Below are positions 24,712-35,927 of a stretch of 64,000 bases of DNA, piece after piece. A program made the position numbers and the translations under genes. Positions within the stretch are counted from its first letter, which is position 1; each line of letters opens with the position of its first letter. The stretch is from Hypomesus transpacificus (taxonomy: Eukaryota; Chordata; Actinopteri; Osmeriformes; Osmeridae): the NCBI RefSeq assembly GCF_021917145.1, contig NC_061082.1:16347682-16411681 (forward strand). The letters run 5' to 3'. The notes beneath the pieces were generated by a model. The model searched no databases. It was not told the origin of the DNA and was given only the letters and a program-made list of their open reading frames with translations.

Positions 24712-25208
24712 TTTGGACGTGTCAATGAGGGTTAGGTGGTCAGAGAAAAACTGGCGTGGCCATGCAAATAACCATTCTCGTGTCGTCTTGTCTGGCGTGG
24801 TGTTCTCCTTCTTTCTGTTTAGGTTATGGCATATTGCACCGATGTGTATGATGATGTATCACCGCCACCTACTGTTCGGGAGTGTGAGACTGGTGGCCTA
24901 CAGCTCAAACGATTCACCCAACTCTTGCACCTCGAAAATAAGGGAGAAGGGTCCAAGTCCAACTCTATATAAGTCTATGGGTGGGGGTCTGGTTCCACCA
25001 AATCGGATGTCTTCTGAACGCAATAAAAAATTGAAGGGCGCCTTCTGCCGAGCTAGATGTACTTACTTACCAGTCTGATTAGGTAACACTGTAACAACCG
25101 ATGATTACATTTAACAACAAAACCACGTGAGGTACGTCACTGCCTTTAACAAGGAAGTGTTCTGTTGCCTGACCGTTCGGTACAAATGCGTTCAAGAAGT
25201 GTCCTGAT
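24712..25208. promoter_or_regulatory. Candidate bidirectional promoter between ASDURF/ASNSD1 and CLN5
   Basis: The ASDURF start codon (minus) and the CLN5 start codon (plus) face away from each other across 497 bp. The interval contains an octamer ATGCAAAT at 24762-24769, a CACGTG E-box at 25124-25129 and an ACGTCA CRE-like half site at 25134-25139. No TATA box in a convincing position. Shared promoter activity is inferred from the geometry. Confidence 0.55.
25121..25130 (+). promoter_or_regulatory. CLEAR-like E-box upstream of CLN5
   Basis: AACCACGTGA, about 80 bp before the CLN5 ATG. Its CACGTGA core fits the CLEAR element (GTCACGTGAC) bound by TFEB/TFE3 at lysosomal genes. CLN5 is a lysosomal gene, so the site is plausible, but a single CACGTG can occur by chance. 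Confidence 0.45.
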
Positions 25209-26695
25209 ATGAGCCTCGCGGTGAATATTTTGTGCTCAATTCTTATTGTATGTTTCCAGGACATCGTACATTCCCTGAATATTTACAGAAAGCAAGAATG
25301 GCCGGTTCCGTACAGGTATATTGTGCAATATATTTAACTCTGTTTAGCCAAGTTCAGAAAATCATGTGACTTTACTGCCGCTAATAGTCTGCTCAGAAAA
25401 CAAAATTACGTATCTTGTCGACGTATTGCCATATACTCGTTTGAAGTGTTCAGCTTGTCTTTTGATTCGGCAGGCGGGTCGATCAACGCCCCGAAGCAGA
25501 TTCTTATTGCGAGGCCCTGTACCCCTTCTGTCCCACTGGCGATAGAGATGGACGCATAGCTTACTTCAGGGACTGGGATGTGATCTCTGTGTTTAGACTT
25601 CAAGCTCCAGTGTGGGAGTTCAAATATGGAGACGTGTTGGGGAAAATGGTTTGTATTTTTTAGAGACACATTGTCTCACTCTGTCTGCATCCCTGTCTCT
25701 GTCAAAACACATTTTTAAGCACAATCTCAAATACACAGTTCTGTTTTTTAATCTCTCAAATTCCCAGCACATCATGCATGATGCCATTGGCTTCAGCAGT
25801 GCAGAGACTGAGAGGAACTACACCATGGAGTGGTATGAGCTCTTCCAGTTGGGCAACTGTACCTTCCCTCACCTTTTGCCAGATGTAGCCGCCCCATTTT
25901 GGTGTAACCAAGGGGCGGCATGCTTCTTTGAGGGAATTGACGACATCCACTGGTCACAGAATGGCACCTTGGAGAAAGTAGGGGAGATAACAGGTAAAGT
26001 TCAGCTACACTATAACTTTATGGGCTGAACGGCATGTTGATACTCACATTCTCACACTGTGATATAGACAGATGTAACAAAAAAGCTATTCTATCATTCA
26101 ATTTATGGTTTCAACAGACTATTTGTTTGACTTGATTTATTGCCTATATCTCCATATAAACGTGTAATAGAAGGGTGTTACTGTGTATCTTTGGGACACT
26201 CCCACAGGCAGCCAGTTCAATGAAATGGCCCAGTGGGTCCAAGATGACAACCAGACAGGGATTTACTACGAGACGTGGACGGTGCGTTCCAGTCCTGACT
26301 CCAACAGCACAGTGTGGTTCGAGTCCTATGACTGCTCCCAGTTTGTCCACCGCACCTACCGTAAATTAAATGAGCTGGGGGCCAAGCTGGCCAGCCGGTC
26401 TCAAACCAATTACACCAAGATCTACCTTTACAGTGGAGAGCCCACCTACCTGGGGAATGACAGCACCATCTTTGGACAGGCCTCTATGAAGAAACTTGCA
26501 GCTGATATCCGACAGTTCTACCATCCGTTCAGGCCGCATCAGTCCTATGTGGACTTTACCCTTAGTCTCATGGAGGCCTATAAGAAAGTTGTGATTGACA
26601 AGAGTTTCTATCTTTACTATAACTTTGAGTACTGGCACTTACCCATGAAATATCCCTATATTCAAGTAACTTATGAAGAAGTGCCTTTGCCCTAG
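25209..26695 (+). CDS. cln5: CLN5, lysosomal bis(monoacylglycero)phosphate synthase / ceroid lipofuscinosis neuronal 5
   Basis: Four exons, 25209-25315, 25474-25648, 25768-25993 and 26208-26695, encode 331 residues. The start [17 protein letters not shown] forms a signal peptide, so this is the shorter N-terminus rather than the extended human form. Mature landmarks are [69 protein letters not shown] and [25 protein letters not shown]. The residues equivalent to human H166 (IMHDAIGF) and C280 (ESYDCSQF), the catalytic pair of this papain-like fold, are both present. At least seven N-glycosylation sequons are visible (NYT, NCT, NGT, NQT, NST, NYT, NDS). Loss of CLN5 causes a lysosomal storage disease in human. 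It is head-to-head with ASDURF/ASNSD1 and tail-to-tail with FBXL3. Confidence 0.96.
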
Positions 26696-27019
26696 CTGAG
26701 GTATAGGACAGGCATGACTAGGGTAGAAGCAGTGTTTCATGGCCTCCATTGTTTTGTTGGTGAAAGAATTATGGCTGAGCCATGTTTTAATGTGGAGCCT
26801 AAAACTGCACTGAAATACCAGTTCTGACTAAACAGATGTGCCCACAGTATCAGTTCCTCTCTGATCTACTCATATGACTGTTTTTGTACAATTGAAAGTG
26901 TTTAAAAATATACACAACATCCTTTTGTGGGCATCTTTTATCTCTACTGTACTTTTTAACCAACATACCAACATTTAACCAGCATGCTTTTTAAAATGAC
27001 TAGTAATTAATTTAATGGA

Positions 27020-27025
27020 AATAAA
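27020..27025 (+). terminator. Poly(A) signal for CLN5
   Basis: AATAAA about 325 nt downstream of the CLN5 stop codon; later AATAAA motifs nearby could also be used. Confidence 0.45.
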
Positions 27026-27826
27026 TCTTATACTGATATGCAAAAGAAAATGAGAATTATAAATAAGAATCAATAAACTATATCCAAGATGAATCCTGGT
27101 ACATCCATCCATATTTATTACAAGATCCAATGTCCAATGCATGTAAAGTTTCAGTTGGATTATTCTCAATTTTCTAAGTACACTTAAAGTAAATAATACC
27201 TGTTCTTGGATATTATGTGTTACAGACTATTTATACCAATGCAGACAATGGACAGATTTGAAATGCATCTAGAATACAAACAGAAATCTTACAAAGGGCT
27301 TCTTCTGGTCCTTACAAAATAAGGGAATATTAAAGATCTTAACTTGTGTTATCACAGCCGTCTGACTGTAGGAGGTAAAGGCAACTACATTAACATTACA
27401 CTAGACCTCTGCTAACGGTAGACATAATACCATTGGTAAGATATTGGTAAGATATTTATACAAGCAGATCTCATCGCAATTTATCATGGATTACATGGTC
27501 AATTAATTCCTAGTCTTGAGGAAACAAAGGAAGGTCAATCTAAAATTGCATCACTCATGACGTCTAACAAGGCATGTTTATTTATACAAGTTTCATATGT
27601 ACATATATTTTTCATTTTGTAATGGTATTTTATCAAATTACTACGGCACTGGAGTATGAGGGGTAGAAACAAGGTCGAGGACCAAACAAGCTAAACAAAA
27701 GCCATCAAAGCAATCAGAAAGAGACACCTCTACTAATCTTCAGAACACTGGCTACTGATTAACCATAGTTAAAAATAAAACACCATAATAATCTACCAGT
27801 TTCACCATACATATACAGTAATAATA

Positions 27827-27925
27827 ATACATTTTGTTCATATAGCGCTTTTCAAAGTTCTCAAAGTCGCTGTACATGGTTAAAATAAACATAAAATAAA
27901 CATAAAACAAGGACATCATATAAAA
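27827..27925. repeat. Dispersed repeat fragment (ATATAGCGCTTTTCAAA core)
   Basis: TTGTTCATATAGCGCTTTTC then AAAGTCGCTGTACATGG, a common fish interspersed repeat. Related to the fragment at 17.39 kb. Confidence 0.5.
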
Positions 27926-28688
27926 TCACAGCATTAACTTTTACCATTACTACAGTAGTAGTACTTTATGTACAAGAGATTACATAGAACATTTCATGGG
28001 GGAATTGAAGTATGCGAGAGCCAACATGACATGAGAATCATGAGAATCATGCTAGGATAACATGGGTCATCAGTTTTTGGCATAAACTTGGAGTCCATGT
28101 ACGCTATCATTAAAGCAAAAAAGGGGGACATACCAAATACATAGAATTTTTCAATGACAACTTTTTACTCAAATTATCAAGCAGATACAGTTTGTAATTA
28201 AAACATTAGTATTACGTTTGAAACAAAATAAATGCAAAATAAAAGTATCTGTATTGTATATAGTTTAAATTTTGTAAAAAAAAAATAGATATTAACAGTA
28301 TTGTGCAAAAATTCCTGGTTTACATGAATATTCTCTTAAAAATGTATTTTCTTGACTTTAGTATTTGTGCTGCAGTATAAAAGTGCAATGTTGAAAAAAT
28401 ATTTGTTTACCTTCTTCTTTTCCTAATTTCTTTGTAAAATGTATATTTTTTGTGCTAAAGACTTTGTACTGCATTGTACTGTGTGTGCATGTGTGTATAG
28501 AAAACCATTGTTCGGCAAGTTTAGCCTGATTGATAGAATATCCCAACTTAATCAAACTTTTGTTTAAGTTTACATAATAGATAAATGTCCTTTACAGAAG
28601 CTATACACATTACATTCCAGGTTGTCCATTGTCCAGGACTATGCGGCAGTGTCCGTTAAGGTTGGGTATCGTTTGGGTTTTTACAATG

Positions 28689-28830
28689 CCCGGGTTTCCC
28701 AGATTCGTTAAGAAGCTCTTAACGCTAAGATCTTCTTAAGGACGTTCTAAGAGCGTTCTAGAGCGCCCTTAGAACGTTCTTAAGACGCTCTTGGCATTAA
28801 GAGCTTCTTAACGAATCTGGGAAACCCGGC
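28689..28830. mobile_element. Palindromic MITE-like element
   Basis: The left arm, CGGGTTTCCCAGATTCGTTA then AGAAGCTCTTAA, is matched in reverse complement by the right arm TTAAGAGCTTCTT then AACGAATCTGGGAAACCCG. Pairing extends imperfectly through the centre, so the ~140-bp unit folds into one long hairpin. Superfamily and target duplication not resolved. It may lie in the FBXL3 3' UTR. Confidence 0.75.
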
Positions 28831-29753
28831 CAATGCCGGTGCCAAACCGGTTCTGTTGCCTAAACGGTGTCTGAACCAATAGTTAAAAATGCCACAAAAC
28901 GACGTAAATTACATTAAAGAGCGCCTTTTTTATATATAAAAAAAATGAATCACTGTTGTCTGCCATGTTCTTTGACTTTCCGTTCTCAGCCAACAAAAAA
29001 GATTTCTGACACCACATGGATGCAGTATAATTCAACCAGCGATCATGTGCTGTGATGATGCTTCTTATGTCTGTTTTGGAGCACCAGAGGGCAAATATTT
29101 CAATTGACAGCTCAAGTATATATCCTAAGTGGCACCAAAATGAGGCACCGAAAACACCGTTCTGATTCGGTCCAGTACCGGTCATATAGGTACCGGTGTC
29201 ATATTAGCACCGGGTTTTGGTACATAACCCTACCATAGACTTTTAAAACAACCAAAAAACAAACATCAAGAATTAACATTAACAACCGTAAATATTCAAC
29301 ACAGTAATGAAAAACCCCACTGCTGAAGGCCCCAGTTGCCTCCTGTAGTAGTGACTGATTGTGGATGGAGCCAGCTGGTGATTTTCTCAGAAAAGTGCAA
29401 TGCCATGTCAAGTTGATGTTGTACTTGTAGTTATGTTGCCCTCCAAGGCAGGGTTGCTGGATGCCGTTTTAAAATGTTTCACCATCTAGTAAAGTATCTG
29501 TCTGTAAAATTTGACGACCTGCATTACATAGGCTATTTGCCCAGTTCATCTTTGAAGGAGGATGCTTTAGCTCTAACACAGAGCCATACGCAGAGTTCAG
29601 GAAATGAGCAAAACGCTTTCCTTGTTGGCACTTTCCATACTTTTTAACATTCCAACTAGGGAGAAGCCTTAGTAAACAGTGACAGCCCTTCTAATGTCTG
29701 GTACCAACATGATGGCTGTGGCCTCATTTGTGTGTTCAATGGCTGCCAGGCCT

Positions 29754-32404
29754 CTACCAGGTGGGCATCATGTCGGGGAACCAGACGCGTCCCAGGTGCT
29801 TGGAAACCTCCCAGTGGATATCGTCCAGGTTGTACTTGTGATCCGGGATAAGGACCTCCTCCATGATGGACAACTGCAACAGCCTCCGGCCACACATCTT
29901 TACAAACTCCACAAAGGCACTGCAGGTTACCTCGCACTCGCCCAGCCCGATGGCCGATAGCTGGGTGCAGCGCTTGGCGATGCGGATCAACTCCTCGTCC
30001 AGGGGCCGCAGCCCGTTGGCGCACACCACCAGCTCCACCAGGCGGGGGCAGTGCAGCCCCACCCGGCCCAGGACGTCCTTGCTGACGGAACGGCCGAAGT
30101 AGAGGTGGGTTACGGGGGTCTCATTGCAGAAGAAGGGTCCGAACTCATCCTCGTAGAGGAAGAAGTACATGACCAGGTTGACCTTGGGCGAGTGGCGCAC
30201 CAGGGCGTCCCAGCTGCTCTTCTTGATGGTGTGGAATTGCTGTCCCGGGTTCTCACTCACCACGTCGATGCGCAGGTGCTCCAGGTGCACGTGCTTCTCT
30301 GAAGACAGGGCCAGTAGCAGCTCGTCACTCAGCAGGTGGTAGTTGAGCGCAAGCTCTCTCAGGCCGTGGCACTGGTCGGCCACACACAGGATCCCTGGAA
30401 GACACACACAAATCAACATGGGACTGGGTCTCAGGTTCTTTATTAGACTTGAAACACAACATACGTTTTAAGTAGTGTAAGACGGAGTCACACCATTTTT
30501 TTTCTCAGCCGCAAAGGCAGTATTTTTTTCACAGCGAAGACAAGGAATGTTTAAAAAAAGTAGGAAACAGTTGGGTGCCCAAAATCTAAGACATTTAGCT
30601 TTTTAGATAACACTCTAGGTTTCAGGCAAAAAATAACAACATAACAATTTGAAGGATATGGATGACTCAAATCTGTCATCAATAATCATTAAAAGTCATA
30701 ATCCTGTTTATTACTATGCATACGTTTTAGTCAAGACCAACCAACTTTCAAATAACTCTTGAATTTGAGGAATGCCAGCATGAGGTAATGGCAAATGTCT
30801 GTAATTTAACATTCATTAATTTCTCCATACACCTGTCTGTCCCCTCTACCCGTCTCACCACCATGGGGAGTAGAGCATTCAGCCGCTCTGCTCCCCGTCT
30901 CTGGAATTCATTACCACCCCAATTTAGAAATATCAATTCATTTCCCCATCTCAAATCACAACTCAAAACACATCTGTTTAAAACTGCTTATTCCACTCAG
31001 TGTGAATTGCCCTGCCTCCTTCTGTTGTTTTTAATGTTGTTGTATTCTTTATTTTTCTGCTGCTTTCAATGTTTTTTGTACCTCTGTATGGTGTCCTTGA
31101 GTGCAGAGAAAGGCACCTTTAAATAAAATGTATTATTCAGAAAACCTATTTTGCAGCAACCAACTCAATTGCAAGAGGCCAAGTTACCCAGCCATCAATC
31201 TTAAATGTTTTTTGAAAAGCCGTACCTGCAGGTGAGACATGGGGACAGCTGCTCATCTTCAGCAGCTTCAGAGTGTCACTGTTATTGGCCACCAGCACCT
31301 TCAGAGACGGGTCATCCACTGGCGTGTCATCAATCTTCAGGGAGGACAGGGACTTGGAGTTGACAAACACCACAGTCAGAGCTGAGATGAAATGAGACTG
31401 GGGAAGGGAAAGAAACAGGTTAATATTTAGAGTTAAACATTGAACACTACCATATAAATGCTTTGCCTCATATGAATAGTACTTTAACAGTATTCATATA
31501 TGACAAAATGTATTATACCTTAAAATTACACTTTTGGTAGATAAGTGGCACTGAGAGACATAATCAACACATGCCAGTGCAAGACCGTAGAAATAAATAT
31601 CCATTTGTGAAATCAATTGGGAAACCAGTGCCCCGCCACCGCCACTTGGCTAGCCCTGGTTACCAGAATAAGATTTGTCATTTGTCAAAGATGTGTTTGT
31701 TTTTCCAACACCACCATTGGCCAGCCAGTCACAGAAACATTGTGTGTAACAGATAATGGAGTGTACCTTAGGCAGTTCCATGAAGCTAGGTCTGGCTGTG
31801 GAGATGAGACCCAGAGTCTTCAAAGAACAGTTCACAAGCTGGGACAGGATGTCACAGGCTGCCTCTGCTGACTCTGTACTGCTGTCCACCTGAAACCAGA
31901 CACATAATGGACAACAATTGAGATGATCAATGGTTTTAATACATTTCCCTCAATGGTTCCATAACGCCTTATTTTTATTTAAATCTTTAATCCTCCATAC
32001 GTGTGTGTGTGTGTGTGTGTATAATTCCCCATTTCTCTTACCTTGAAACTGACATACTGAAGATGGTTGGAGTGCCTCTTCATGATCTGTTTGATGAGGT
32101 CTGGATGCGTGGCCTTCAGATATGAGCTGGCCGGTTGGTTGAGCTCAAACTCGAAGCACCTCCACAGTTCTGGCATGTGAAATGCATGGTTCCAGTCACG
32201 GCACACCTGCGAGGCGAATGCCCGGTCCAAGAGGGGCAGATACTGAAAGATGTGGAGTAACATCTCCTGAGGAAGACGTGTCCAGTCACAGATGAAGACA
32301 TCCTCTTCCTCTCTCAGCTGCTGCCATGCCTTTTTGCGTGTCTTCGCTGGGCCATTGCTGGAGGGGCCACCACTGTCATTCTCTTCGACCTTCACCCTCT
32401 TCAT
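29754..32404 (-). CDS. fbxl3: F-box/LRR protein 3 (FBXL3), cryptochrome-directed SCF substrate receptor
   Basis: Four coding exons, 32042-32404, 31767-31889, 31226-31397 and 29754-30394, join to 432 residues (human 428). FBXL3 is the substrate receptor of an SCF ubiquitin ligase that targets CRY1/CRY2, setting circadian period. The variable N-terminus ([10 protein letters not shown]) leads to the F-box at about residues 38-85 ([35 protein letters not shown]). Leucine-rich repeats follow, including [39 protein letters not shown] and [20 protein letters not shown]. The protein ends [20 protein letters not shown]; the terminal tryptophan is the one that enters the FAD pocket of cryptochrome in the known complex. 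A splice acceptor (gatag) lies one base before the ATG, so at least one non-coding 5' exon is expected upstream. An L2-like LINE tail occupies intron 3. Neighbours and orientation match human. Confidence 0.96.
30786..31134 (+). mobile_element. LINE (L2/CR1-like) 3' end fragment in FBXL3 intron 3
   Basis: A plus-strand frame encodes [29 protein letters not shown] and [16 protein letters not shown]. This is the typical extreme C-terminus of fish L2/CR1-type non-LTR reverse transcriptase polyproteins. It ends in AAATAAAATGTATTATT, like an L2 3' tail. Only the last ~350 bp is present: a 5'-truncated dead copy, antisense to FBXL3. Confidence 0.8.
32001..32020. repeat. (GT)10 microsatellite in FBXL3 intron 1
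   Basis: Ten GT units, starting about 20 bp downstream of the exon 1 donor in transcript orientation. Confidence 0.9.
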
Positions 32405-35400
32405 TCTATCACGGGAAGAGCAAAATAATTGTGTAAGCTTAAAATTAATAATGTTATTCCTTGTCAAGCTGGAACAGCAAGCGTGACAACTAAGGTGGCT
32501 AAGCAGACAATATCTGGAAGTCTGTGAATGCAAGCCAACTGGCTGCTGCCAAAGCATTTCAATTATCATATTCCATTACTATGCCACTTTCTTTTAGTAT
32601 TTCTTTTTTTACTTTTACATATTGTGTAACTGTGCACAAGGAGCTGAACACTTGAATTTATTTGGATTTACTAGGCGAATTTAATTTTAATCAAGTTTTT
32701 TTTTAATTAATAATAGGACCTATATTAAAGTTCAGCTGACAAGGTTGCTAGTTCGTTTTTGTGTCACTTGTGTCCTCTATTATTTCAGAGGAAAAATATA
32801 TTTTCTTCCTTGCATCACATCGAATTTTGCCAGATATTTTTGAGCTAAGTCTAAGAGAAGCTGAATGCTTATTCCATTTGTTTGATGTGCGAGGTAATTA
32901 ACGTGAAATTCTTCAAAACTGTGAAAAAGTCAATGCTCCCTCTCCATGGGAAAATGTCTATACGTCCATTGTCATAAGTATGAATACTAGAGATCCAGAC
33001 TCATTGCAAAGGTTAGTGGAAGCTGATGACTGGAAGCTGGATTCCCAGATCAGAACTTGATGACCATGTTCATTAATTAGGTTGAGTTAAATAGGAGGCA
33101 ATGACAAATGTCTCTGCCACAAATGTGCTCTAGCTATGGCTAGAAGACTACCTAAGCTTTCCAATGAGTATCTAGTTTTGATGGCCATAAACATGACTGG
33201 TCCTGCTTATAAAACATCAAACCCTCCAGTCTGCTGCCTGCTAAAAGTGGCATGCACTGTTGACATTCATCTTGCTGAGGCAAACTGTTCAAATACATGA
33301 ACTCTCAACGGTTCATCTGAAAACCATGAAATGGTGGTGTCCCTGTATGTAAACAGCACTGATATCCCACAGTGACAATAAAACAATTATATTTGTCTTA
33401 CTGCACTATAAATTATCAACTCGGCTACTCTTATGTCAGGCAGATTAATGGCTCTGTACTGAGCCTAAATTAAATCAACCTCCCTGCTTCCCAGTCACGC
33501 TTCACTTTGATTGATTCAAGTTATATTTTTTCTTTAAGCAATCTCTTTTACACAGCCTATTAGTACAGTAACCAAAAGCTTCCAGCACTATGTTGAAGAT
33601 GTTGACACCTGTCTTGTGTCTGATAAGAAGTACCAATCTTTGCACCTTAGAAATGTGTCCTGTGGCTGTCACCATCACTGCAGTAATTTGTTGTCTGTAA
33701 TATTTACAGGTGTAAATCTCAGACAGTTGCATCTATTTATTTATATTAACTAATGAGAACTATTTAAGACTACAAAACACAGTAGGGTCAGTCTATCCAA
33801 ATACGTACATAACCGCTAATATAGCAAGCTAATTTACAGACTACAAACTTTCTAATTCGTTGAAAGTATTAAGATACTAGCGTCTTGGAGAGCTTCTGGA
33901 CGTTCAACCAAAATCTTCGTTTGATGTTTTGCGTCATATTAACCAATCAAACACGGAATTCCGCTACACAAAATAAACATAACATCTAACCAGATTAGCA
34001 GTTTGCTAGGTTCTGCACAGTAGCCTACCAGACCCACCCCTCCTACCTTTTACACTGCTTGAACTGCTACAGTACAGTAGGGCTAAAAAACTCGCTGTTC
34101 CCAGTGAAAATATGATTGCTGACACTTCAGCAGAAAATTGTATTCACGCACGTCCAATTACACGCATTGGGGACTACGCAAAAAGACCCACTCATAAAAT
34201 CCACAAATGTGGATGTCAAGTCTTCTGTTACTGTTTCTAAATTGACCTAATTCCAAGAAAATCTCTGCGTCTTTGGTTCCTGAAATGGCGTATTGTTGTT
34301 GTAACAGACCCGGTGCATTGTGGGTACTAACATCTGAGTGAAATGGCTGTGCCCAACTATGGGCAGTGTTGCCAATTGAGCAACTCTTGACCTTTTGCGA
34401 CTAGCAACAAATCTTGACTCTTTGCTATTTTGGAAAAAAAACTGTTTTGGGTGTTGAGCAGGGGCAAAAATGTATTTGTACTTCCGTGTTGTCATTGAAG
34501 GTTGCGCCCCGCCCTTCACTGTTCAGAGTCTATCAACTTCTGGTGAGAATATTTTGGGCAACACTGACTATGGGCTGTGCACAACTGCTCGCACAACTCC
34601 AAAAACGTTATCGAAACGCATTCTCAAACGCATGGAATTACGTAAAAACGTGTATTATAATGAACAAATGGCCCGTGAAATAAAAACAACACTCTTATGT
34701 ACCTTGCGAAACAGAGAACCTGGTTTATTACCATTCAACTCCATCCACCACAGATATTACACAGCAGATTCACAAGTATTAAGCTTTTTATAACAGCAGC
34801 TGTTTTTTTTATATCACACTCCCATTCTCAAACCCCACCCACCCGTTTGCCTCCTACACATGGAATAGCCTTACAGATTCACAATTCTTTTAATATTTGG
34901 TGTGAAGGCTGGCCCTTCTAAAACGTTCAGTTATCACTCCATTCAATGCTTGCCTCTGTACCTACTCAACCATCAAGTTGTTTTTATAAATGACAGAAAA
35001 GGGTATTCTATGTTCCACATTTACTTCTGATTGACGAATTGGAAAAAGTGGGGTTCACATCGACCTTCATACACAGCCAACGCTACCCTTAGTTTTCAGA
35101 TTTTGGGGGGGCTGTCTATTACTGTATAAAAATGTACAGTGGCTTTTATTGACATACATTCCATAGGTTAAACAGCTGCAAAATAGGAGGCACACCCAGT
35201 ATTGCACTTCATTAAAAGTTCTGGCTCAAAACATAACCCAGAATATCAAACGAGACTGAAGTGTTGAGTAGCAACTTCGGAATACAGCTATTTTGGATAC
35301 TATCATTATATACAAGATTAGATAAATCGTACACTATTTTCCTCCCAACATGACATTCTTATCTCTATTTTTGTCCGTCAACCCATGATGCACTTGACAG

Positions 35401-35927
35401 TTGAGAATACTGTACAGGATTACGAAAAAAAGTCATTTTACGTACAACAATATTTTTGAATTCATAGTTAGGAAGCTGGAAATACGGCCTGTCATTTTTT
35501 TTTCTATTATATCCAAGGTCATCCACAGTTGCCTTTAAGCAAATTCATTTCATATTCAATATTTTTTTTTTATCTTCAATACATTGTTACACTTCAGTGA
35601 TCAGGTGTGTCTATGGAAGCCGAGAAGATACAACGGCCGCATGCAAACACGTCACAAGTTAAAATTCTTTTTAAATCGTTTTCTTTTTTCGTCGAGGAGG
35701 ACTTTGCTTTGAGTCCACTAAAGCCTTAGGCTCTTTAGTATATCTGTGGCAGACAGGGCATCCTCGGTATAGCAGAGCAGGGGTACTTTGCTATGAAGCC
35801 TGGTCCAAGGGCAATCTGACAACACAACGAGAACTGAGAAGGCTGAAGACTAAGCTTTCAACGATCAGCAATCAGCCTGCGGTCACAGTAGGCTGGTGTT
35901 CTGGTACCGGTCCCGGTCCCTGGTAGT
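32405..35927. other. Interval between FBXL3 start and MYCBP2 stop
   Basis: Should include FBXL3 5' non-coding exon(s) and promoter, probably within 32.4-34.3 kb, and the MYCBP2 3' UTR below 35.93 kb. A minus-strand AATAAA at 35145-35150, about 780 nt past the MYCBP2 stop, is a candidate poly(A) signal. A hAT-type MITE lies at 34.36-34.57 kb. No other gene seen. Confidence 0.5.
34364..34566. mobile_element. hAT-type non-autonomous element with perfect 8-bp target duplication
   Basis: Termini CAGTGTTGCC and GGCAACACTG are perfect inverted repeats of 10 bp. The element is flanked by identical ACTATGGG at 34356-34363 and 34567-34574. An 8-bp duplication with CA...TG ends is diagnostic of hAT. 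At 203 bp it has no coding capacity. Confidence 0.85.

Larger units (their letters stand above)
26696..29753. other. 3' flanks of convergent CLN5 and FBXL3
   Basis: AT-rich. Contains the CLN5 poly(A) signal near 27.02 kb, a dispersed repeat fragment near 27.83 kb and a long palindromic element at 28.69-28.83 kb. The FBXL3 3' UTR must begin at the right edge and may be long; its end is not fixed. No gene recognised. Confidence 0.5.

Noticed and set aside
20697-25000. Inverted pair of CACCCATAGACTTATATA flanking ASNSD1
   Set aside because: Only about 20 bp is shared and the flanks differ; likely two fragments of a common interspersed repeat rather than the ends of one element carrying ASNSD1.
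34414-34921. Overlapping small frames near 34.4-34.9 kb
   Set aside because: They cross the hAT MITE and AT-rich DNA; no conserved motif.
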